Assembly: GCA_964641965.1 (NCBI GenBank)
Contig: CAZXLD010000063.1
Location: 1 to 23,552 of the forward strand
DNA: 23,552 nt
Direction: 5' to 3'
DNA from: JAJDFU01 sp964641965
Lineage (GTDB): Bacteria; Bacteroidota; Bacteroidia; Chitinophagales; Saprospiraceae
A program made the translations under genes and the position numbers. The first letter of the stretch is position 1, and every line of letters begins with the position of its first letter. A model generated the notes under the pieces. It saw nothing but the letters and a program-made list of their open reading frames with translations, was not told the origin of the DNA and searched no databases. Positions 1 through 6,886 of this stretch are shown piece after piece.

Positions 1-356
1 TTGGATGAACTGGGTGGTATTTTTCCGAGAGTAGGTAGCTGCATGACTCGGTCGGCCATCCGATCTGCTTCCCGCTCGTATTGATCTCCCGGGCGGTTAA
101 TATTCAACTTTGCCTGAAGGGGGAAGGGGGCGGAAGGCAGGAGCGCAATCCGGTTGAAATCGTGGAGCGGGGCGTTCCTGTTGTAGAGGTCCGCTGGGGG
201 GATGCTATCGCCATTATTGGGGTTTCTTTTTTTCGAACTCCCAAAGGTGTTCAGCTTTTTGGGCTGATCCGTTTTTGCCGGTGCTCGATTTTGAGAGTTC
301 CCTTTATCGGTGTCCGCTTGCGGAACGGTTACCCGTTGGTGGGGAAGAGATCGCAA
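1..356 (-). CDS. DUF4157 (eCIS core) protein, N-terminal part, runs off left edge
   Basis: The minus strand is open from the window edge to a TAG at 366-368. The translation contains GDQYEREADRMADRVMQLP at about 42-89. This is the characteristic leader motif of DUF4157 proteins, a family with a zinc-metallopeptidase-like HExxH core that is strongly associated with eCIS loci and polymorphic toxins. The HExxH core itself would lie beyond position 1. No ATG exists upstream of the motif; the first is at 59, inside it. I therefore propose a TTG start at 356, which gives about 118 residues here. Residues 1-85 are polar, basic and probably disordered, with several Lys/Arg pairs, as expected for a CIS-loading leader. 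It lies 33 bases after the stop of the cargo candidate, in the same operon. The motif and open frame are seen directly; the start codon and role are inferred. A 5' truncation or sequencing error hiding an ATG is possible. Confidence 0.75.
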   Translation of the reverse strand, partial: MRSLPHQRVTVPQADTDKGNSQNRAPAKTDQPKKLNTFGSSKKRNPNNGDSIPPADLYNRNAPLHDFNRIALLPSAPFPLQAKLNINRPGDQYEREADRMADRVMQLPTLGKIPPSSS

Positions 357-389
357 TGTTGAATACTACTTTAGGAGGGAAGAAAAAAT

Positions 390-1346
390 TTACTCCGGGC
401 ATACTTTCTTCGGGGGAACCAATCGATTAACACCCTTATACCAATTCTTACTGGCACAATTGGTCGTTTTCCCCTGAGGAGGGTTTGGCGCAATCCGGCC
501 ACGGCTGGTAATCTGATTCTCCGCTGCATGGTAACCCAAACACCAGACCAAGGGCGTATGGAAACTGCGAACACATCGGTCAAAGGAGTTTGCCATTGCC
601 TGCACAAAGGCATCTTTAGGGTCGAGCTTACAGGTGTACAAATCGATGGTGGCATCGGGGGTGAGTTTCGGCTGAATTTGTTTTTCCATGACGTATTTCC
701 AGCCCGAATCGGCAGACAGGTCGGAGATGGAAAGGGAGGCACTGTCAAAGACGCCGGCTTCTCCGGCCAGCCCAATGCCTTCTCCCCCGCCGTGTCCGAT
801 AAATACCACCCGGCGAATATCGCTTGTGGAATGTTGCATAGGACCAAAGAAATGGGCTACTTCCGAAGCGCCAAAAACACGATCGGATGGAGTATCCGCA
901 GCCGTTTGGTGGAAATCCGGAGTTCCGGGATACCATAGTCGGCTCTGAGCATCCTTGATTTCTTTTTCGGCAGAGTCGTAACCAGGGTAGCCATTTGCGT
1001 AAATGACAATTTGTTTTCCGCTGCGTTTCCTCTTTGGTTTTTTGGTTCTCTTCCCTTTTTTCTTTCGCTTCAGTTGCAGGTGATTTTGGCCGGGAAGTCG
1101 GCTGATTGGTGGATCATCAACACGTTGTTTCGGGAGACTTTTGGGCCGTTGGTCGATGGATACAGAAGAATAATTCGATTGTTGTGGAGCAAGGATGGAT
1201 AAATCTGCCAATTTGTAATTGCCGGAGGAGCCGGTAGAAAACGGAGAGACTTCCTCGGAGTGGGACGCCCGTTGAGTAAAAATGTGCTCAGTGGATCTTG
1301 GGAATGCTGTTTGTTGACGGATAGCCTGCTGGCTGGAATAGTACAT
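390..1346 (-). CDS. Putative eCIS cargo with caspase-like (clan CD) cysteine peptidase domain
   Basis: This is a 318-residue protein with an ATG start. I do not recognise a named family over its whole length. Residues 1-90 are Ser/Gln/Pro-rich and look disordered. Residues 93-111 form a dense Lys/Arg tract (KRKKKGKR, then KKPKRKR). Residues 112-318 look like an alpha/beta domain with strand IVIYANGY, then VVFIGHGGGEGIGL (His185) and IDLYTCKL (Cys239). Strand-HG followed about 54 residues later by strand-C is the dyad layout of clan CD peptidases (caspases, CHAT, MARTX CPD, DUF4347-type domains). The C-terminus holds several more Cys. It lies 12 bases downstream of a DUF4157 gene and ahead of a second one, the usual place for eCIS payloads. 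A disordered N-terminus is known to serve as a packaging signal for PVC cargo. The catalytic assignment and cargo role are inferred. A non-catalytic or unrelated alpha/beta fold is the alternative. Confidence 0.85.
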   Translation of the reverse strand: MYYSSQQAIRQQTAFPRSTEHIFTQRASHSEEVSPFSTGSSGNYKLADLSILAPQQSNYSSVSIDQRPKSLPKQRVDDPPISRLPGQNHLQLKRKKKGKRTKKPKRKRSGKQIVIYANGYPGYDSAEKEIKDAQSRLWYPGTPDFHQTAADTPSDRVFGASEVAHFFGPMQHSTSDIRRVVFIGHGGGEGIGLAGEAGVFDSASLSISDLSADSGWKYVMEKQIQPKLTPDATIDLYTCKLDPKDAFVQAMANSFDRCVRSFHTPLVWCLGYHAAENQITSRGRIAPNPPQGKTTNCASKNWYKGVNRLVPPKKVCPE

Positions 1347-1358
1347 AGTGAAGGAGCA

Positions 1359-2531
1359 TCATCTTCTAAATAGCCGGACCAGGTCGCTCGGTTTAAACTT
1401 CATCAGGTCGACGGTCACCATCACGCGCGCATCCGGGATGGCTTTGGGTTTTGTTGGTTCGGGCAGGCGTTCCTTCACCTGTTTCAATTGCCCTTCCGGT
1501 CCGAGGTGCGTTTCAGGCTGGCGAAGAATATCCTTGTAAAGCCCACCTGAGACCGTCAGGCCGGGTACGATACCGATACTCGCATCTCCTCCCTGAATGA
1601 GCAGTTGTTTGGTGGCCGGATCGACGGCCCAGCGCATATTTACTTTCAGGGACATTTTGGCGAGTCCGTATCGTTCAGTGTACATATTAAGCAGGTCGCT
1701 GGCGTCGAATCCGGTTTCAAAATTAACCAGACGTTCAGTGGGACTGTCTCCGGTGGGTAGCGTGTATTTAAACGTATCGAGCGGCATCTTGGGGATGATC
1801 TTGAGTGGCGTGGCCAGATTGACCTCTTCCAGGTGTTTGCGGCCGCTGGGATCGGAAAGGAAAGCAGTACCCAACATTCCTATGGTGCCTACTCCCCAAG
1901 AGGCCATAGCGGCTTTTTCTGCGGGGTGCAGGCCTTCCCATTTGAGTTTGAGCTTCGATTCGAGATTATCAAGGATTTTCTTGACGGCTGGGTTATTGTC
2001 CTTTGCTTGCTCGGCTACCGTCTTCATCCCTTCTGCAACAATTTCCCCGGTGTCTTTTTCCTCCTCCTTTTTGGTATCTCCCTGGGGCGATTCCCGTTGG
2101 ACGCTAGGAGGGCTGTTTAAAAACGGGCCAGAAGCATCTTTACCTCTGAGTACCTGGTTGGCTGTTGCATCCGCTTGCTGCTCAAATGTATCACCTGGAG
2201 GGCGGACGTGGAGGTCTCCGCTCTGATTGGCCCCCTCTTGCTGGATGACGTGGGTCAGCTCGTGCGCCAGCAATTCCCTCCCTCTATTGGTTTCGGGTTG
2301 GTACTGATGCCGGTCGAATACCACGTTCCGACCCACGGTGAAAGCGGTAGCGTTCAGCGAACTAGTCGCCTGGGAGGCATCCGCTCCATCGTGGATGCGG
2401 ACCTGGCTGAAGTCGTACCCGAAGCGAGGCTCAAAGTAGGCACGAGTTGTTTTGCTCAACGGCTTACCAGGCCTCCGAATGACATCGTGGACGGAGGAAG
2501 GTACTTTTTTTCGCTCGGCATAGGCACGCAT
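1359..2531 (-). CDS. DUF4157 (eCIS core) domain protein with HELTH motif
   Basis: This is a 390-residue protein. Residues 31-99 match the DUF4157 core: FEPRFGYDFSQVRIHDG, LNATAFTVGRNVVF, then LLAHELTHVIQQ with the metallopeptidase-like H90-E91-x-x-H94. The motif GDTFEQQADATANQVLRG (113-130) usually precedes this core in the family, but here it follows it. Residues 145-165 are a charged linker. A hydrophobic stretch at about 207-226 could touch or cross a membrane. The C-terminal 130 residues are mixed alpha/beta and unrecognised. DUF4157 proteins are found beside CIS clusters and toxins; their role (processing, loading or effector) is not settled. I chose ATG 2531 over an in-frame TTG two codons upstream (2537), because nothing supports the longer form. 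It follows the 96-residue gene after 45 bases and precedes the cargo candidate by 12. Confidence 0.92.
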   Translation of the reverse strand: MRAYAERKKVPSSVHDVIRRPGKPLSKTTRAYFEPRFGYDFSQVRIHDGADASQATSSLNATAFTVGRNVVFDRHQYQPETNRGRELLAHELTHVIQQEGANQSGDLHVRPPGDTFEQQADATANQVLRGKDASGPFLNSPPSVQRESPQGDTKKEEEKDTGEIVAEGMKTVAEQAKDNNPAVKKILDNLESKLKLKWEGLHPAEKAAMASWGVGTIGMLGTAFLSDPSGRKHLEEVNLATPLKIIPKMPLDTFKYTLPTGDSPTERLVNFETGFDASDLLNMYTERYGLAKMSLKVNMRWAVDPATKQLLIQGGDASIGIVPGLTVSGGLYKDILRQPETHLGPEGQLKQVKERLPEPTKPKAIPDARVMVTVDLMKFKPSDLVRLFRR

Positions 2532-2576
2532 GGTCAAGGTATTTCACTGGTGATATCTACTGGATGCTGATGTGGA

Positions 2577-2867
2577 TTAGCCAGGTTGATCTTTTTCAAT
2601 TTCAACTTTAAGCTTGGTTACCAATGTCTGATACTTTTCGATCTCCGTATCGAATTTTCTAAGACTGTCTGCTTTTGCTTTGGTGAGGGCTTCGATTTTA
2701 GAAAGGTACGTTTCATAAGCCATTATTTTGGATTTTCTTAAACGTTCCTGGTACTTCTCTTGGAAGGTCTTCTGGTTTGCATATAGTCTTTCTAAGGTTA
2801 CCTGGTCTATTTCCAGATCTCCTTTCAGAAAAGGGAGGTTGTCGTTCTTCGGATTTATCTTTGCCAT
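2577..2867 (-). CDS. Small coiled-coil protein of CIS cluster
   Basis: This is a 96-residue protein with an ATG start and no recognised family. Apart from a short polar N-terminus (NPKNDNLPFLKGDL), it is almost entirely charged helix. From residue 18 to 94 hydrophobic residues (L, Y, I, V) recur at heptad-like spacing among Lys/Glu, which predicts a long coiled coil. There is no signal peptide or membrane segment. It is squeezed between the large beta-helix protein (15 bases upstream) and the DUF4157 gene (45 bases downstream). A structural coil, an adaptor for the beta-helix protein, or a chaperone for the downstream cargo would all fit. None of these can be chosen from sequence alone. Confidence 0.8.
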   Translation of the reverse strand: MAKINPKNDNLPFLKGDLEIDQVTLERLYANQKTFQEKYQERLRKSKIMAYETYLSKIEALTKAKADSLRKFDTEIEKYQTLVTKLKVEIEKDQPG

Positions 2868-2882
2868 AGTTGGAAGTTAATT

Positions 2883-5800
2883 TTAAATCTCGATGTTGTT
2901 CACGATTTGCTGCTGTATTCCACCAGCTCCGGTAATTGGGGAAGAGACGATGTTAGCGTTGGCCATCACGTACCAGCCATAGCCGATTGAGACTCCACTT
3001 ATTGAATCTGCCCGGCAGCCGACAAAGTTACTGGCAAACATACAGACGCTCATCTGCAATTGTACGATTGGCCCCAAAGGGCCAACCTCGGGGTCATAAG
3101 AAGCCTCAAAATGGTTGCCGGTAATGACGGCTTTGTGGATATTGGCGTAGCAGATCGGCGGATCAAAATCCGAGCATATATAGCTGCCCAGAATTAGTGA
3201 TTTGGAAGCGCTCCCCTTTACGAAGTTATTGGTAATGTTAATATCGGAATGAACGATTTCATCCGTATTGGAGATAGGGATATGAATGACCGCCTGTTGA
3301 TTCGGCCTGCCGGGCACTTCGTTGTTAATAAATTGATTATCGGAGATGTTTATCCGTTCGAGTTGCTCGGCGTACAGGGCGCTGATATTTACCCGGTCTA
3401 CATTTAGAGTGCTTCCGTTATCCCGGATGATGTTACCGGTGATTTGGGTGTTGGTTGTTTTTGTTAGAACTATACCAGCGTATTTCCACCAACTTTCGGT
3501 ACTACCTACTAATTGGAGACAGTTGGTTATTAGATTGTCTTTTATAGTTAAATTATTTACCGTGCTAGTGTAGGAACTAACGGCAATACCATTCAATCCC
3601 ATTCCAGTTATGTGATTTTCTTGCACGGTTAAACCGTCGATATCAAACTGGATAGAAATCCCGTTACTCGTCCCTCCTAAAATTTCGTTATTGCGGATTT
3701 CGATCTGCCGCAACGAGTCATAATAAGGTAGTAAAACAATACCCCCAGAGGCATAAATTCCCTCTTCAGGGTCAATAATTCCCCGGATAACATTATTGGC
3801 AATGATACAATTCCCGGCTCCTACTCCAATGCCAGATGATTCATATTCGGATTCTTGTTTACCCGTGCTGATTATATCATTGTCCAGTATCTTACAATTT
3901 GAAGTGAGTGTAAAGATTCCAGAACCATTAACATTAATCGAATTCCGTTGGATGACCCGCTGATAAAGCGCCTCGTTTGTTCCCTTGTAGTCGGTTTCAT
4001 CCGAAGATTGTAACGCAATTCCAATTTGCTGACTTCGGGTGATGGTATTATCCACGGCCGAGAAATCTAGGAGCAAAATACCCGAATTGACAATTGAAAT
4101 ACCTCTAATTTCAGCTTCAATTGAGTTGTTTTGAATATGTAGATTGGAGATTAGCTGGGAAGTATCTTCAATTTCATCGTCGAGTAGGGATATGCCATAT
4201 CTAAGTTGGCTAATGATTCGGTTGCTGATTATCGATAAATTTTCGATGGATGTGCCGCTGCAGTGAATACCGTCATTATCTGTGGAAATAGTGTTGTTAT
4301 TAATATCTATTCCAAATGCATCTCCCAATTCAACCCCTTTCTGGGTCGCACCGATCATGTTGCTATGAACCGTGGATTCTACGCAATTCGATAGATAACA
4401 ACCGGTACTACCGACTAATATGTTGTCCAAAATATTTACATCGATAGAAGTACCGAAAAGGCCGATTGCCGCTCCAGTAGTAGGTAAATCTTTCCCTTCG
4501 ATTTCCCGATTTCTACCTCTTATGATTTCGGCTTCCGTTTTTATATATTGATTGAGTCGATATATTGTCTGGGTATCTCCCCGTTGGATGGCAGCAAAAG
4601 CGTTATCTCCTTTTTTCCGTTCCTTTTTTATGCGTTCCAACTCGCGATTACTATACAATCCCTTTTCCTCGATTGCAATTAGCCAACTTTCCGGTAAGAA
4701 GGACTGAGTGATCATCCCCTTGGGTATTCCGGTAATCATATTGTCTATGATTTCCATGTCCAGGGCATGCACCGTATCTAGCTGAATAATTCCGAAATCA
4801 AGTGCAGCCAGTATATTCCGCTCGATGCGTATATTATTCTGTTGGGTCAGTTTTTGATCAATTCCTCCAAAGAGGATACTGTTTTTTCCGTAAATGAAGT
4901 TATCCGTAATTCGGCATCCGGGGGCATAACCATTGACATTAACTGCTCCGGAAAGACTACTCACGTTGGCACACATCAACATACAATCCTGCAGATGGAA
5001 TGAGATGCTATTATTTACTAGTATTCCCGCATCTCCGGCGAAGTTTAGGCACCACAATCCTTCAATGGTGATGTTCCAGGAATTCCGTACTTGGAATATA
5101 ATTCCCGACTGGGATTCGGTTGAGTGGTTGATGATGATGGCGGGTCCTCCACAGGATTTAATGGTGATACCAACTCCATGAACATCCAACGATTCATCGA
5201 CCATATATACTCCGGGTTTTATACAAACCGTTCCCGGCATGCCCTTTAGCGAATCGATTGCCAACTGGATATCCTGAAAGTCTCCGACCTCATTTCCGAC
5301 GGTGACCGTACAACAGCCTTTGTTGCCTACTTCCGTAAGTGGGGGAAATTCGGGCCGGCAGTCTTCGATGAAGACTTCCCCCTCCTTATTTACATGAACG
5401 AGGGCTAGTTTGCAATAGTGGTGTTGAATACCGAACGGTGGGTGATCAACCAATTGCTCGATGTTGCCGTCTAAGGTGCGGGCGGCGAATACCCAATAAT
5501 CTCCGATCCTGAATTCCTGGCCGGAGAACCGGATTTGGATACCGTCTTCCAAGGGATAATTTGTACCGGGAACGAATTCAGTTAGCGCTTCGAGTCTATG
5601 GTTGCTGATGTCCCATCGACGGACTTTGAGATTGGTTTCACCTTTGAGAGAAGAAATATCGGTGTCGAGGGTCAACGTGGTATCATCCGCAATGATTACC
5701 CGGGCAATAATTCCCGAGCGCTCTGTATCTAACTCGGTTTCGTCGCCGGCTATTTCGACATAGTCCAAGTTTTTAATCTTTAAGCGATCGTCCTTCCCTT

Positions 5801-6875
5801 GTTGGGTTAGGTTGATTTGAAAAACGGTTCCTCCTGTTTCTTCGGTGAATTCCCTAATCGGGAAGGCGTGAGCGGCATTTTCGCGCGACCATTTAAAGGT
5901 GGCGGTGCCGCTGGTGGTATCAACATCGTGGATCTCGACCCGATACAAGCGATTCTCGAGCCCATGGTAGCCACTGCTTTCTCCCAACTCACAGACGTCT
6001 GTGGGGGTATCGTCCTTTACATAATCGGTACTTAGCCGCCCATCGGGGGGCTTGATTCGTTCATTCCATTTTTGAATTTCATTCGGACATTGGGTGAGCC
6101 CTCCAATGTTCTCCAATACTTTTACCTGAGCGATGACTTTGGATCGAGTATCGGTATCCGGTCCGCCTAAGGCGACCTCCCGCAAGTCGGAGTCTTCTAC
6201 AACGGAAATATGCCGTTCCCATACATCCAGATATACGAGATCGGTACGGCCGGGAGCTGGGCTGTAGGCCGGAGCATCGGGCCAATCGACTTGCTGATCA
6301 TACCGGATTAATGGCCGTAGGTAAGGGTGGTGGTCATTAAGTAAAGGCCCCAGGTTCTGATCGATTTCAATTGTATTACCGTCGATCTGGGTGATTTGTC
6401 CGATGATTCCTTCCGGATGTTCTTTTGTAGTTATTTGGACCCAGGAGATGATTTGGTGGTCGGTGGAGAGATCATCGCCTGAGTCAGAGTCAGCAGTTGG
6501 CTCTATGCCCAGAGCAAAGCCATCGATCACAGCATCATCCAGCAGAATGCTATTTCCGGTGGGAAATTCGCGTACGGGGAGTTTGGAATGTGGGGTAGTT
6601 TCGCAGAGTAATCCACCGGCATAAAACCGGCCGCTGGAAATGAAGAGCCCCGGAAAGCCATTACCCGAATAACGTATTTGAAAGCCACTATTGTGAATGG
6701 GGGCGCCACATTGTCCGATCGTGTCGATCGCTCGGGTTTTTCGCTGATCGGCGATAATGGCCATCAGTTCATTCCAGTCCGAATCGAGTTGAACTCGCCC
6801 CTGCTGTTTGTAAACGTTGTTGTAGTGCTTGGTTTTGGCGATATGACCGGTGAGACGGCTGAAATCCCCTTTCAT
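2883..6875 (-). CDS. DUF6519 / right-handed beta-helix protein, candidate CIS fibre or surface-exposed adhesin
   Basis: This is a 1330-residue protein with an ATG start, the largest gene in the window. The N-terminus (MKGDFSRLTGHIAKTKHYNNVYKQQGRVQLDSDWNE) carries the KGDFSR...QQGRVQLDSDWNE signature of DUF6519, a domain typical of CIS and phage-tail-like clusters. Residues about 60-515 are beta-rich (TSGTATFKWSRENAA lies here). From about residue 519 to the C-terminus the chain is a right-handed parallel beta-helix with more than twenty short coils of the form I-x-I-x-x-N-x-I (for example IRIERNIL, NLTIKDNLITN, NISDNQFINN), as in pectate-lyase-like and phage tailspike folds. Residues about 742-795 interrupt the helix with a Lys/Arg/Glu-rich helical insert. 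There is no signal peptide. It follows tail protein I by 11 bases, the position where Afp and PVC encode the tail fibre (Afp13). Fibre or receptor binding, possibly with glycan-binding or glycan-cleaving ability, is inferred. Confidence 0.93.
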   Translation of the reverse strand: MKGDFSRLTGHIAKTKHYNNVYKQQGRVQLDSDWNELMAIIADQRKTRAIDTIGQCGAPIHNSGFQIRYSGNGFPGLFISSGRFYAGGLLCETTPHSKLPVREFPTGNSILLDDAVIDGFALGIEPTADSDSGDDLSTDHQIISWVQITTKEHPEGIIGQITQIDGNTIEIDQNLGPLLNDHHPYLRPLIRYDQQVDWPDAPAYSPAPGRTDLVYLDVWERHISVVEDSDLREVALGGPDTDTRSKVIAQVKVLENIGGLTQCPNEIQKWNERIKPPDGRLSTDYVKDDTPTDVCELGESSGYHGLENRLYRVEIHDVDTTSGTATFKWSRENAAHAFPIREFTEETGGTVFQINLTQQGKDDRLKIKNLDYVEIAGDETELDTERSGIIARVIIADDTTLTLDTDISSLKGETNLKVRRWDISNHRLEALTEFVPGTNYPLEDGIQIRFSGQEFRIGDYWVFAARTLDGNIEQLVDHPPFGIQHHYCKLALVHVNKEGEVFIEDCRPEFPPLTEVGNKGCCTVTVGNEVGDFQDIQLAIDSLKGMPGTVCIKPGVYMVDESLDVHGVGITIKSCGGPAIIINHSTESQSGIIFQVRNSWNITIEGLWCLNFAGDAGILVNNSISFHLQDCMLMCANVSSLSGAVNVNGYAPGCRITDNFIYGKNSILFGGIDQKLTQQNNIRIERNILAALDFGIIQLDTVHALDMEIIDNMITGIPKGMITQSFLPESWLIAIEEKGLYSNRELERIKKERKKGDNAFAAIQRGDTQTIYRLNQYIKTEAEIIRGRNREIEGKDLPTTGAAIGLFGTSIDVNILDNILVGSTGCYLSNCVESTVHSNMIGATQKGVELGDAFGIDINNNTISTDNDGIHCSGTSIENLSIISNRIISQLRYGISLLDDEIEDTSQLISNLHIQNNSIEAEIRGISIVNSGILLLDFSAVDNTITRSQQIGIALQSSDETDYKGTNEALYQRVIQRNSINVNGSGIFTLTSNCKILDNDIISTGKQESEYESSGIGVGAGNCIIANNVIRGIIDPEEGIYASGGIVLLPYYDSLRQIEIRNNEILGGTSNGISIQFDIDGLTVQENHITGMGLNGIAVSSYTSTVNNLTIKDNLITNCLQLVGSTESWWKYAGIVLTKTTNTQITGNIIRDNGSTLNVDRVNISALYAEQLERINISDNQFINNEVPGRPNQQAVIHIPISNTDEIVHSDINITNNFVKGSASKSLILGSYICSDFDPPICYANIHKAVITGNHFEASYDPEVGPLGPIVQLQMSVCMFASNFVGCRADSISGVSIGYGWYVMANANIVSSPITGAGGIQQQIVNNIEI

Positions 6876-6886
6876 GGATTGGTGAT

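Noticed and set aside
81..362. Plus-strand open frame of 93 codons
   Set aside because: It is the exact antisense of the frame coding the DUF4157 leader motif on the minus strand, and its product shows no recognisable pattern.
357..389. Terminator after the cargo candidate
   Set aside because: The 33 bases contain an A/T run but no hairpin stem, and a further gene in the same direction follows at once.
1597..2226. Plus-strand open frame of 209 codons
   Set aside because: It lies wholly antisense to the DUF4157 protein with HELTH; its Ser/Leu-rich product is typical of a shadow frame.
2532..2537. TTG start for the DUF4157 protein
   Set aside because: An ATG two codons downstream is available and nothing supports the longer form.
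2883..5321. DNA-level tandem repeat in the beta-helix gene
   Set aside because: The repetition is a degenerate protein-level rhythm (N-x-I coils); no repeated DNA unit is evident by eye.
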